DNA of 64,000 nt from assembly GCF_000473145.1 (NCBI RefSeq), contig NZ_KI421500.1, positions 3,063,725-3,127,724 on the forward strand, written 5' to 3'. Made by a program: the position numbers and the translations under genes. The DNA comes from Leisingera daeponensis DSM 23529. Lineage in GTDB: Bacteria; Pseudomonadota; Alphaproteobacteria; Rhodobacterales; Rhodobacteraceae. Under the pieces are notes generated by a model. It was given only the letters and a program-made list of their open reading frames with translations. It did no database searches and was not told the origin of the DNA. Of the stretch, positions 7,760 through 16,642 are shown in pieces. Within the stretch, counting starts at the first letter, position 1. The number at the start of each line of letters is the position of its first letter.

Positions 7760-9949
7760 ATGGACCGCGCCCAGATCGTGCATCAGAATTTCCTCGAAAG
7801 GGTTCAGGCCGGGAAGCTGCCTGCAGGCGCTGCGCCCGCAGGGCCGCTTGCCGCGGCGGAGGCTGCAGGCCTCTTTCGCGCGCAGGTCTTGAGCCGGGCG
7901 CTGGACCTGACCAGCCGGGCGATGCAGAAGGCGGGGGAGGGGTTTTATACCATCGGCTCCTCCGGGCATGAGGGGATGGCGGCAGTGGCCGGCGCCCTGC
8001 GTCCCACGGATATGGCGTTCCTGCACTACCGTGATGCGGCTTTCCAGATCGCCCGCGCCGATCAGGTGCCGGGGCAGCGGATTGCCTGGGACATGCTGCT
8101 GTCCTTTGCCTGCTCCAGCGAGGATCCGACCTCCGGCGGGCGGCACAAGGTCTTGGGTTCCAAGGCGCTGATGATCCCGCCGCAGACTTCGACCATCGCC
8201 TCGCATCTGCCCAAGGCGGTGGGCGCGGCCTATTCCATCGGCGCCGCCAAGCGGCACCAGCCGGAACACCAGGTGCTGCCGGAGGATGCGATTGTCATGT
8301 GCTCCTTCGGGGATGCCTCTGCCAACCACTCGACCGCGCAGGGGGCGATCAACACGGCGGGCTGGACCTCGGTGCAGGCGGTGCCTCTGCCGCTGCTGTT
8401 CGTCTGCGAGGACAACGGGATCGGCATTTCGACCAAGACGCCGAAAGGCTGGATCGAGGCGTCGATGGCGCATCGCCCCGGCATCAAATATTTCAAGGCG
8501 GACGGGCTGGATATCTACAACGCCTTTCAGGTGGCGCAGGAGGCGGCGGAATATGTGCGGACCCGAAAGAAGCCCGCGTTCCTGCATCTGCGCACCGTGC
8601 GGCTTTACGGCCATGCCGGCGCTGATGTGCCGACCACCTACCTGGCCAAGGCAGAGGTGGAGGCGGATGAATCCAACGATCCGCTGCTGCATTCGGTGCG
8701 GCTGCTGGATGCGGCCGGGGCTTTGAAGCCGGCCGAGGCGCTCAAGATCTATCAGGACACCTGCGCGCGGGTGGAGCGGATCCGGGCGGAAGTGGTGACG
8801 CGGCCGCATCTGGAAACGGCGGCGGATGTGGCGGCCAGCCTGATCCCGCCCCGGCGGGCGTGCGCGCCCACCAATGGCCCCAGCGCCGAAGCGCGCGCCG
8901 GGACCTTCGGCAGCGACCTGCGGGCGATGGAGGAGCCGCAGCCAATGTCGCGCCTGATCAACTGGGCGCTGACAGATCTGATGCTGGAGCACCGCGAAAT
9001 CGTCATGATGGGCGAGGATGTTGGCCGCAAGGGCGGGGTTTACGGCGTCAGCCAGAAGCTGCAGCAGCGGTTTGGGCCGGACCGGGTGATTGACACTTTG
9101 CTGGACGAGCAGTCGATTCTGGGGCTGGCGATCGGCATGGGGCACAACGGGTTCCTGCCCATCCCGGAGATTCAGTTCCTCGCCTACCTTCACAACGCCG
9201 AGGATCAGCTGCGCGGCGAGGCGGCGACTTTGCCGTTTTTCTCGAACGGGCAGTTTGCGAACCCGATGGTGCTGCGGATTGCCGGGCTGGGCTACCAGAA
9301 GGGCTTCGGCGGCCATTTCCACAACGACAACTCGCTGGCAGTGCTGCGGGATATTCCTGGGCTTGTGATTGCCTGCCCGTCGGACGGGGCCGAGGCTGCG
9401 ATGATGATGCGCGAGGCGGTGCGGCTGGCGCGCGAGGAGCAGCGGGTGGTGGTCTTTGTCGAACCGATTGCGCTCTACCCCATGCGGGACCTGCATGAGG
9501 CCAAGGATGGCGGCTGGATGCGGACCTACCCCGCGCCGGACCGGCGCATCGGATTGGGTGAGGTCGGGGTGCATGGGGATGGCAGCGATCTGGCCATCGT
9601 GACCTATGGCAACGGGCGCTACCTGTCGGCTCAGGCGCAGGCCGAACTGGCGGCGCAAGGGGTGAATGCCCGGATCGTGGACCTGCGCTGGCTGGCGCCC
9701 TTGCCGGAGGCGGCGCTGCTGGAAGCTGCCGAGGGCTGCAAGCACGTTCTGATCGTTGATGAATGCCGCACCACCGGCAGCCAGTCGGAAGCGCTGATGG
9801 CGCTGTTTGCGGAGCAGAGCGGTATTCCCGCGGCGCGCATAGCCGCCAGCGATTGCTTCATCGCAACCGGACCCGCCTATGGCGCGACACTGCCGTCGAA
9901 GGACAGCATTGTAGCGGCTGCAATGGCGCTGGCAGGAGGCAAGAAATGA
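7760..9949 (+). CDS. Fused 2-oxoacid dehydrogenase E1 (alpha-beta), thiamine-dependent
   Basis: A 729-residue protein joining both E1 subunits of the branched-chain/acetoin-type 2-oxoacid dehydrogenases. The alpha-like half carries the thiamine pyrophosphate motif GDASANHSTAQGA (about residues 184-196) ending in CEDNGIGIS (about 216-224). The beta-like half begins near residue 395 with a transketolase-type pyrimidine domain (MMGEDVG) and ends with a transketolase C domain. The ATG follows AAGGAGG by 4 bases. The enzyme should decarboxylate a 2-oxoacid and pass the acyl group to a lipoyl E2. No E2 or E3 gene lies in the window, so its partner is encoded elsewhere or it works differently. It is coupled to a FabD-like gene. 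Confidence 0.85.
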   Translation: MDRAQIVHQNFLERVQAGKLPAGAAPAGPLAAAEAAGLFRAQVLSRALDLTSRAMQKAGEGFYTIGSSGHEGMAAVAGALRPTDMAFLHYRDAAFQIARADQVPGQRIAWDMLLSFACSSEDPTSGGRHKVLGSKALMIPPQTSTIASHLPKAVGAAYSIGAAKRHQPEHQVLPEDAIVMCSFGDASANHSTAQGAINTAGWTSVQAVPLPLLFVCEDNGIGISTKTPKGWIEASMAHRPGIKYFKADGLDIYNAFQVAQEAAEYVRTRKKPAFLHLRTVRLYGHAGADVPTTYLAKAEVEADESNDPLLHSVRLLDAAGALKPAEALKIYQDTCARVERIRAEVVTRPHLETAADVAASLIPPRRACAPTNGPSAEARAGTFGSDLRAMEEPQPMSRLINWALTDLMLEHREIVMMGEDVGRKGGVYGVSQKLQQRFGPDRVIDTLLDEQSILGLAIGMGHNGFLPIPEIQFLAYLHNAEDQLRGEAATLPFFSNGQFANPMVLRIAGLGYQKGFGGHFHNDNSLAVLRDIPGLVIACPSDGAEAAMMMREAVRLAREEQRVVVFVEPIALYPMRDLHEAKDGGWMRTYPAPDRRIGLGEVGVHGDGSDLAIVTYGNGRYLSAQAQAELAAQGVNARIVDLRWLAPLPEAALLEAAEGCKHVLIVDECRTTGSQSEALMALFAEQSGIPAARIAASDCFIATGPAYGATLPSKDSIVAAAMALAGGKK

Positions 9950-10980
9950 CCCGCACCGCTGTTCTGATCTGCCCTGGACGGGGCACCTACAACAAGGCGG
10001 AGCTGGGGTATCTGCACCGCCACCACGCGGACAAGGCGGCGCTGTTTTCGGGCTTTGACGCGCAGCGGCGGGACGCCGGGCAGGAAGAGGTCACGGCGCT
10101 GGATGGCGCCACGCGGTTTTCGGTGTCGAAATATTCCCGCGGGGATATTGCCTCGCCGCTGATCTACGCCTCGGCTCTGGCGGATGCGCAGTCGCTGGCC
10201 GAGGATATCGAGGTTGTTGCCGTCACCGGCAACTCAATGGGCTGGTATATCGCGCTGGCGGCGGCCGGCGCGCTGAGTGCGGCGGCCGGGTTCAAGGTGG
10301 TGAACACCATGGGCACGCTGATGCAGGAGCAGCTGATCGGCGGTCAGCTGGTCTATCCCTTTGCCGGGCCGGATTGGCAGAACGATCCCGTGCGCAAGGC
10401 GGAGCTGCTGGCCCTGTCAGCGGAGATCAATGCCCGCGAGGGGCATGATCTGGCGCTGTCGATTGATCTGGGCGGGCTGCTGGTGCTGGCCGGGAACGAG
10501 GCCGGGCTGGCGGCGTTCGAGGCGGCAGTGCCGGTGGTGGAGGAGCGTTTCCCGATGCGGCTGGCCAACCACGCAGCGTTTCACACCGCGCTGCAGGCGC
10601 CGGTGGCGGTGGAGGGGCGCAAGAGGCTGGGGGCGGACCTGTTCACCCAGCCGAAGGTGCCGCTGATCGACGGGCGCGGGCAGATCTGGTGGCCGGGGGC
10701 CACCGATACCCAGGCGCTCTGGGACTACACGCTGGGGCATCAGGTGGCGGAGCCCTATGACTTCACCCGTGCGGTGCAGAACGCGGCGTATGAGTTTGCG
10801 CCGGACCTGTTCATCGTGACCGGCCCCGGCACCACGCTGGGCGGCGCGGTGGCGCAATCGCTGGTGCATTGCGGCTGGCAGGGGATGACCGGCAAGGCGG
10901 CCTTCAAGGCGCGTCAGGCGGAGAATCCGCTGCTGGTCTCCATGGGCGACGAGGCGCAGCGCGGGATTGCAACCGGCTGA
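9946..10980 (+). CDS. FabD-like acyltransferase domain protein
   Basis: A 344-residue protein resembling malonyl-CoA:ACP transacylases. The nucleophile elbow GNSMG puts Ser at residue 97, the AFH motif gives catalytic His213 (LANHAAFH), and a late VTGPGTTLGG matches the GPG loop of FabD. The start overlaps the E1 stop as ATGA, so the pair is translationally coupled. FabD proper sits with fatty acid genes, which are absent here, so this copy probably handles another acyl group, perhaps linked to the 2-oxoacid dehydrogenase product. That coupling is an inference from position only. Confidence 0.7.
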   Translation: MTRTAVLICPGRGTYNKAELGYLHRHHADKAALFSGFDAQRRDAGQEEVTALDGATRFSVSKYSRGDIASPLIYASALADAQSLAEDIEVVAVTGNSMGWYIALAAAGALSAAAGFKVVNTMGTLMQEQLIGGQLVYPFAGPDWQNDPVRKAELLALSAEINAREGHDLALSIDLGGLLVLAGNEAGLAAFEAAVPVVEERFPMRLANHAAFHTALQAPVAVEGRKRLGADLFTQPKVPLIDGRGQIWWPGATDTQALWDYTLGHQVAEPYDFTRAVQNAAYEFAPDLFIVTGPGTTLGGAVAQSLVHCGWQGMTGKAAFKARQAENPLLVSMGDEAQRGIATG

Positions 10981-11122
10981 GTCCGGCGTTGGGTGCGGGG
11001 CAAGGGAAAGCTCCCGCGCCTGTTGCCTGCATCGAAGATGCCGGCAAAGCAGCCTTGGGCGTGGCCCTGCCCCGCCGGCAGGGCGGAAGGGGCTTGCTGA
11101 GACGGCCTTCAGGGGCAGCGTT

Positions 11123-11154
11123 GCACCGGCGGTCCTTTAACCGGTGCGCATTTT
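11123..11154 (+). terminator. Possible terminator after FabD-like gene
   Basis: Arms GCACCGG (11123-11129) and CCGGTGC (11141-11147) enclose an 11-base loop and are followed by GCATTTTC. The short T run and large loop make it a weak candidate. The rest of 10981-11163 is GC-rich and holds another small hairpin, GCCCTGC/GCAGGGC at 11064-11084. Confidence 0.35.
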
Positions 11155-11163
11155 CATCCGCGT

Positions 11164-12738
11164 CTATTGTGCCGCGGCTTGCGGTGCGGGCCTGGCGGGG
11201 ATGGCAAAACACGTCACCGGCTGGGAGACATTGTGCAGGCTGACCGCGCCCAGCGGGATGCCATGTGACGGATCGCTCAGGATGTCGCAGCTGACGACGA
11301 CCGGGTGATTGACCGTCTTGCCGTAATCGCCCAGCCGCGCCGCGATATTGGCGGCCTGGCCGATCACGGTGAAGTCCAGCCGCTCCCGCGAGCCGACGTT
11401 GCCATAGGTCACGCGGCCATAGGCGATGCCGATGGCGGCTTCGCAGCGGTGGCCGTCTTCCTCTCCCGCGATCTCCTCCAGCCGGGCTACGATGGCGCGG
11501 GCGCTGTCCAGCGCCTGGGTGCGGGCCTGTTCCGGGTCGCTGCCGGCCGGAAACACTGCCAGCACAGCGTCACCGATGAACTTCAGAACTTCGCCGCCGT
11601 GATCATGCACGATGGTCGAGGCGGTCTCGAAGAACTGGTTCAAGAGCGCGATATAGTCCTGGCGGCCCAGCTGCTCCTCCAGCCGGGTGGAGCCGCGCAG
11701 GTCGCAGAACATGATGGCGGCGTCGATCTCGTCGCCATCGCCGCGGCGGATCTCGCCGCCCAGCACCCGGGCGCCGGTGCGTTTTCCGACATAGGTTTCC
11801 AATAGCGACTGGGCGTTTTCGCGCTGCATGAAGATTTCATAATACCGCGCGATCACGCCGGAGCATTCGAAGATCAGCCCCAGGTTGGCGGTGGAAAATC
11901 CGTTGGGGTGGTCGCTGGTCAGGGTCAGCACGTTGATGCGCCCGTCGGAAAACCGCAGCGGCATGGCGACATAATCGGTAGCGCCTTCCTTGCGCAGGTC
12001 TTCGAGAATCGGGAAGGCGTCGTCGGAGCAGCAGCGGCCGAGCCGGTGGCGCACCCCGCCCAGGCCGTTGGACACATGCCGCAGCGGGCTGTTCTGGTAG
12101 GCCGGGTGATCGTGGATTTCGTACGACGGCGCGTAGGTGGTGACCTTGCCGGTCTTCCTTTGCCAGATATAGTTCTTGCCGGCGATCAGCGGATGCAGCG
12201 ACCATGCCATGACCGAGAGGCGGGAGAGGTGGATGCCCTGTTCCACGAATTTTCCGGCCAGGGCGGCGGTCAGCTCTTCCGGGGCCGGCACCAAGGCCGC
12301 ATCGCGCAGCAGCCAGTCGATCACCGGGCCGGAGATATTGCCGTAGTCCGGCGTCTCAACCGTGTTCCGGCCCAGGTCGAATTCAGCCTCTGCTCCGGGC
12401 ATGAAGCCGATATGGCCGGAAATCGCCGCGGCCTCGGGCATCGCGTCCTCATAGGCCCAGACACCGTTCGGCACGCGGTCCCCAGGCAGCAGGATGTCGC
12501 GGTAGCTGGCAGTGCCCTTGAACGGGCAGAAGGTTTGCAGCGCGGTATGGGGGGAGAGCGGGACGGTCACGTCCTCTGCCGGGAAATAGATAGCCGGGGG
12601 CAGGCGGGTTTCATACATCACCTTGGCGCGGGTGCTTTGCGCCAGAATGATGCCATTGCGCCGGGCCGTGACCTGGCCGTGCAGCGGCTGAACGACAATG
12701 CCGTATCCGCGGGTGCCGGTCTGAACCTGTGCATCCAT
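11164..12738 (-). CDS. DUF427-adenylate cyclase fusion protein
   Basis: A 524-residue cytoplasmic protein. Residues about 17-110 form a DUF427 domain (GxTVA-type strand pattern with CPFKGTASYRD and WAYEDAMPEA). A middle region, about 170-330, is of the kind found before alphaproteobacterial cyclase domains. A class III cyclase homology domain fills about 335-480. The metal-binding Asp residues are in FCDLRGS (about 346) and LKFIGDAV (about 390); the Lys of LKF and the Asp of DFTVIG favour ATP, so cyclic AMP is the likely product. The predicted sensor part is unusual. Its promoter-proximal neighbour is a membrane-bound winged-helix gene on the same strand, 130 bases upstream. Confidence 0.8.
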   Translation of the reverse strand: MDAQVQTGTRGYGIVVQPLHGQVTARRNGIILAQSTRAKVMYETRLPPAIYFPAEDVTVPLSPHTALQTFCPFKGTASYRDILLPGDRVPNGVWAYEDAMPEAAAISGHIGFMPGAEAEFDLGRNTVETPDYGNISGPVIDWLLRDAALVPAPEELTAALAGKFVEQGIHLSRLSVMAWSLHPLIAGKNYIWQRKTGKVTTYAPSYEIHDHPAYQNSPLRHVSNGLGGVRHRLGRCCSDDAFPILEDLRKEGATDYVAMPLRFSDGRINVLTLTSDHPNGFSTANLGLIFECSGVIARYYEIFMQRENAQSLLETYVGKRTGARVLGGEIRRGDGDEIDAAIMFCDLRGSTRLEEQLGRQDYIALLNQFFETASTIVHDHGGEVLKFIGDAVLAVFPAGSDPEQARTQALDSARAIVARLEEIAGEEDGHRCEAAIGIAYGRVTYGNVGSRERLDFTVIGQAANIAARLGDYGKTVNHPVVVSCDILSDPSHGIPLGAVSLHNVSQPVTCFAIPARPAPQAAAQ

Positions 12739-12868
12739 CCCTGTGGTCCTTGTCCTTGCGGCGGCTTTCAGGACCGGCCGGCATGGGCCGGTTCTGATCT
12801 ATCTGGGGTCTGCGGACGGGAATTCCAGAGCGCAACACGTGATATTGAGCGAGCCGGAGCGGGCAGGG

Positions 12869-13570
12869 TCAGACCATGCGGATCACGTCCTTGCTGATGG
12901 CCAGCACATAGCCGCGCTTGGCGATGTTCTTGACCAGCAGCTCGCTGACCATCTGGTTGCCCAGCGTGTCCCGCAGCCGCTTGATCCGGGTGGCGCCGGC
13001 AGCCTCCTCGCAATCTGCCGACGTGCGGCCTGAGATGACCGCCTCGATCTCGGCACCCGACAGCACATCGTCGTCCAGCCGGGCCTCGGCCAGGACCGAC
13101 AGGGTTTCCATCGCGGCAGGCGTCAGCCTGAACCCCATGTTGTTCAGATAGACTGTGTTTTCGTCCCGGCTGATCAGCAGCTCATTCACCTGGATCCCAG
13201 ACCGTTCAATCTGCGCCATGCGGCGGTTCAGCATCACCAGCATGCCCAGCACCGCGAGCGCTGCCACCATCATCGCGGTGGCGAACACCAGCAGCACAAA
13301 GATCACCATCCGGTAGCTGGTCAGCGTGTCGGCAAAGGCGGTGCCGGATTGGGCCAGGATCTCCAGCAGCTTGATTTCGGCCTGAGCGGTCAGGTCGTTT
13401 TCGACGAACAGCCGTTCAACGCGCGCGTTGAACGCATTGGCATCCGGCAGGGTCAGCAGCAGTACCGTGCCCGCAATCACCAGAAGCGCCACGATGGCGG
13501 CAATGCCAAAGGCGATCACTTTGCTGCCGGCTGCGCGGGCCTCAGAAACGGAGATAGTAGGGTCCGGCAT
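12869..13570 (-). CDS. Membrane-anchored winged-helix protein
   Basis: A 233-residue protein with two clear membrane helices at about residues 17-40 and 87-112, joined by a short periplasmic loop. A cytoplasmic C-terminal region from about 140 looks like an OmpR/PhoB-type winged helix (RIKRLRDTLGN, then a hairpin with KRGYVLAI). This would be a one-component membrane regulator with the domain order reversed compared with ToxR or CadC, whose DNA-binding domain is N-terminal. The ATG has an AGGAAGG site, and its first 29 bases overlap the preceding small gene. Targets are unknown; the adjacent cyclase gene is an obvious candidate. DNA binding is inferred from fold pattern alone. Confidence 0.6.
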   Translation of the reverse strand: MPDPTISVSEARAAGSKVIAFGIAAIVALLVIAGTVLLLTLPDANAFNARVERLFVENDLTAQAEIKLLEILAQSGTAFADTLTSYRMVIFVLLVFATAMMVAALAVLGMLVMLNRRMAQIERSGIQVNELLISRDENTVYLNNMGFRLTPAAMETLSVLAEARLDDDVLSGAEIEAVISGRTSADCEEAAGATRIKRLRDTLGNQMVSELLVKNIAKRGYVLAISKDVIRMV

Positions 13571-13835
13571 TGGCCTTCCTCTCTTGCAGGCCTTCGGGAC
13601 CGAAGACGGTCAGGACATTCAATAGCTTCCATCCGTCGGACGCGATGCGCGCCTGGATCTCGCTGCGGGCGGCCTGTTTCTGGCAGGCGCCTGAAAGCTG
13701 GATCACGCCGTAATGCAGACGCAAGGGGTCGTCCTGCTTGGCCTTGTAATCGGCATAGCATTCGGCGGCCTCGGCCGGGGTGGAAAGCGCCAGAAGGGCG
13801 GCCGCAGCAGCGGCGGTGAGGAGATGCTGTTTCAT
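13542..13835 (-). CDS. Small exported hypothetical protein
   Basis: A 97-residue protein starting with a typical Sec signal peptide (MKQHLL, Ala/Leu core, cleavage near AEA-AECYA). The mature part is about 75 residues with two Cys (AECYADY and LSGACQK) that could form one disulfide. I do not recognise the family. The longer open frame upstream is rejected because the signal peptide starts only at the ATG at 13835. It overlaps the membrane winged-helix gene by 29 bases, so the two are probably co-transcribed and the periplasmic protein could feed information to that regulator; this is speculation from position. Confidence 0.65.
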   Translation of the reverse strand: MKQHLLTAAAAAALLALSTPAEAAECYADYKAKQDDPLRLHYGVIQLSGACQKQAARSEIQARIASDGWKLLNVLTVFGPEGLQERKANAGPYYLRF

Positions 13836-14005
13836 GAGGGCATCCTGCGGTTCTGCCGCGTGAAATTCAATAACCGCAGGGGGTTGGTCAGGCTGATATC
13901 TGATAACAAGAGGCCGATATTGCCTGTCCGGAGCGGGCAGAAGCAGGCTGGGGTCATCAAGGCGCATTGGCTGCGCGACAATCCATTTCTGAGAAAGGTC
14001 CCGAT

Positions 14006-14524
14006 ATGACCCGGACACCCCGCCCGCAACCGCACCGCAAATTCATTGCTTTGATCGTCGCCGTATCCATTGCCATCACCGGGTTCTCGGCGGCACCTGC
14101 CCGCGCCGATGAAGACGTCGCAAAGATCCTCGGAGGCTTGGCGCTGCTGGGGATTCTCGGGGCTGCGATCAAGCATTCGCGGGACAAGGATGACAATGCG
14201 GTGACGCATAACTACACGCAGCCCCCGCACAACCATTCCCATGGCGGCCAGGGTTACCGGGGCTACGGCCGTGACGACAGGTATGTGAAACCGCTGCCGC
14301 CGCAGGTGCGCCGCTATGACCTGCCGTCCCAGTGCCTGAAGTATTTCCCGCGCTACAGCCGCAACCACCCGCTGGTCGGCAAAGGCTGCCTGGAGCGCAG
14401 CTATGGCTACACCAATGCGCTGCCGCAATCCTGCCGCGTGACCTTCTGGAACGGCCAGCGCCATCGCACCGGGTACAAGCCCGGCTGCCTGAACAGCCAC
14501 GGTTACCGGCTGGTGCGGCGCTGA
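14006..14524 (+). CDS. Exported hypothetical protein, Tyr/Arg/His-rich
   Basis: A 172-residue protein with a signal peptide of about 36 residues ending in APARADED. A hydrophobic GLALLGILGAA stretch comes next, then a His/Tyr/Gly/Arg-rich linker (HNHSHGGQGYRGYG). The C-terminal domain has four Cys (SQC, KGC, QSC, PGC) that could form two disulfides. An AAAGG site lies 7 bases before the chosen ATG. It is monocistronic: a strong terminator follows at 14556-14580. Similar small periplasmic proteins are common in Roseobacters, but I cannot name a function. Divergent to the small exported protein gene on the left. Confidence 0.7.
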   Translation: MTRTPRPQPHRKFIALIVAVSIAITGFSAAPARADEDVAKILGGLALLGILGAAIKHSRDKDDNAVTHNYTQPPHNHSHGGQGYRGYGRDDRYVKPLPPQVRRYDLPSQCLKYFPRYSRNHPLVGKGCLERSYGYTNALPQSCRVTFWNGQRHRTGYKPGCLNSHGYRLVRR

Positions 14525-14555
14525 GACGGAATGCAGATTCGAGCAGCAGCAAACT

Positions 14556-14580
14556 GGGGGGCTTCGGCCCCCCTTTTTTT
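14556..14580 (+). terminator. Rho-independent terminator
   Basis: GGGGGG (14556-14561) pairs with CCCCCC (14568-14573) around a classical C-TTCG-G tetraloop, followed by seven T. It ends the exported-protein transcript 31 bases after its stop and separates it from rnhB. Confidence 0.92.
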
Positions 14581-14625
14581 GCCGCCGCCCTTGCATAACC
14601 GGCAGGCATTGGCTTTGTCGGGCGC

Positions 14626-15243
14626 ATGACACAGCCTGATTACAGCCTAGAAGCCGCCGCCCTTGCCCAAGGGCATCTGAGGATTGCCGGAGTGGATGAG
14701 GTGGGCCGCGGCCCGCTGGCCGGTCCGGTGACGGCGGCGGCGGTGGTTCTGGATGCCGCCGCGATCCCGGACGGTCTGAACGACTCCAAGAAACTGAGCC
14801 TGAAAAAGCGTGAGGCGCTGGAAGGCGCGATCCTGTCCTGCGCGCAGACCGCCATTGCCCACGCGACGGTCGAAGAGATTGATTCCCTGAATATTTTGCG
14901 CGCCTCCCATCTGGCGATGGAGCGCGCGGTGGCGGCGCTGGACCCGGCGCCGGATTACCTGCTGATCGACGGCAATCTGATCCCCAAGGGGCTGGTCCTG
15001 CCCTGCGAAGCGGTGGTCAAGGGTGATGCCAAATCGCTGTCGATTGCGGCGGCGTCGATCATCGCCAAACTGGCGCGCGACCGGATCATGGTGGATTTGG
15101 CGCAACAGTTCCCCGGATATGGCTGGGAGAAAAACGCAGGCTACCCCTCGAAACAGCACCGCGAGGCGCTAGTTCAGCTGGGTGTGACCCCACATCATCG
15201 GCGCTCCTTTAAGCCGGTACACAACATCTTGTATCAAGAGTGA
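14626..15243 (+). CDS. rnhB: Ribonuclease HII
   Basis: A 205-residue RNase HII that removes ribonucleotides and RNA primers from RNA-DNA hybrids. The signature AGVDEVGRGPLAGPV lies at residues 21-35 with the catalytic Asp-Glu pair. The later acidic residues are in LLIDGN (about 110) and in the KGDAKSLSIAAASIIAK block (about 130-146). Length and motifs match the family. It precedes ccrM on the same strand by 107 bases, an arrangement I associate with Rhodobacterales. That gap contains two GANTC sites, so ccrM probably has its own promoter. Confidence 0.95.
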   Translation: MTQPDYSLEAAALAQGHLRIAGVDEVGRGPLAGPVTAAAVVLDAAAIPDGLNDSKKLSLKKREALEGAILSCAQTAIAHATVEEIDSLNILRASHLAMERAVAALDPAPDYLLIDGNLIPKGLVLPCEAVVKGDAKSLSIAAASIIAKLARDRIMVDLAQQFPGYGWEKNAGYPSKQHREALVQLGVTPHHRRSFKPVHNILYQE

Positions 15244-15279
15244 ACCGTAAGGCGTTGTTGTAATAAACAAATTGACCTC

Positions 15280-15295
15280 GAATCCGCGATGACTC
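15280..15295. promoter_or_regulatory. Paired GANTC methylation sites upstream of ccrM
   Basis: GAATC at 15280-15284 and GACTC at 15291-15295 start 11 bases apart, one helical turn, and lie 56-71 bases before the ccrM start. CcrM methylates GANTC, so the promoter can report its own methylation state, as is established for Caulobacter ccrM. A possible -35 TTGACC is at 15272-15277. TGTGGACAA at 15300-15308 resembles a DnaA box with one mismatch. No full CtrA motif (TTAA-N7-TTAA) was seen. Confidence 0.7.
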
Positions 15296-15341
15296 ATCCT
15301 GTGGACAACCTAATGAGCGCAAAAATGCGCCGCGGTTATGA

Positions 15342-16454
<1,113 letters not shown>

Positions 16455-16520
16455 CGGTCACCGTTTCAAAACATTAAAGTCTATTGCAGGTGCCGCGCGT
16501 TTGCGCAGGCGCACACCTTG

Positions 16521-16547
16521 CCCCGCCTGTCCCAGGCGGGGTTTTTT
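16521..16547 (+). terminator. Rho-independent terminator after ccrM
   Basis: A nine-base-pair stem, CCCCGCCTG (16521-16529) with CAGGCGGGG (16533-16541), has a three-base loop and is followed by six T. It lies 66 bases after the ccrM stop. Confidence 0.93.
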
Positions 16548-16642
16548 GTGATGATGCGGCCCGATGCGCTATTCCCTGGGCCGTGCCGGGCCGTTATCTG
16601 AGGTGCCGCAACTGCAGCCGCCACCGGGCAGGGGGAATGCCG

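Noticed and set aside
7697..9745. A 682-codon minus-strand frame opposite the fused E1 gene
   Set aside because: The plus-strand frame carries thiamine motifs and an AAGGAGG site; the other frame is its composition shadow.
15261..15300. A CtrA-binding motif in front of ccrM
   Set aside because: I looked for TTAA-N7-TTAA and found only A+T-rich sequence (TAATAAACAAATTGACC) that does not satisfy the motif.
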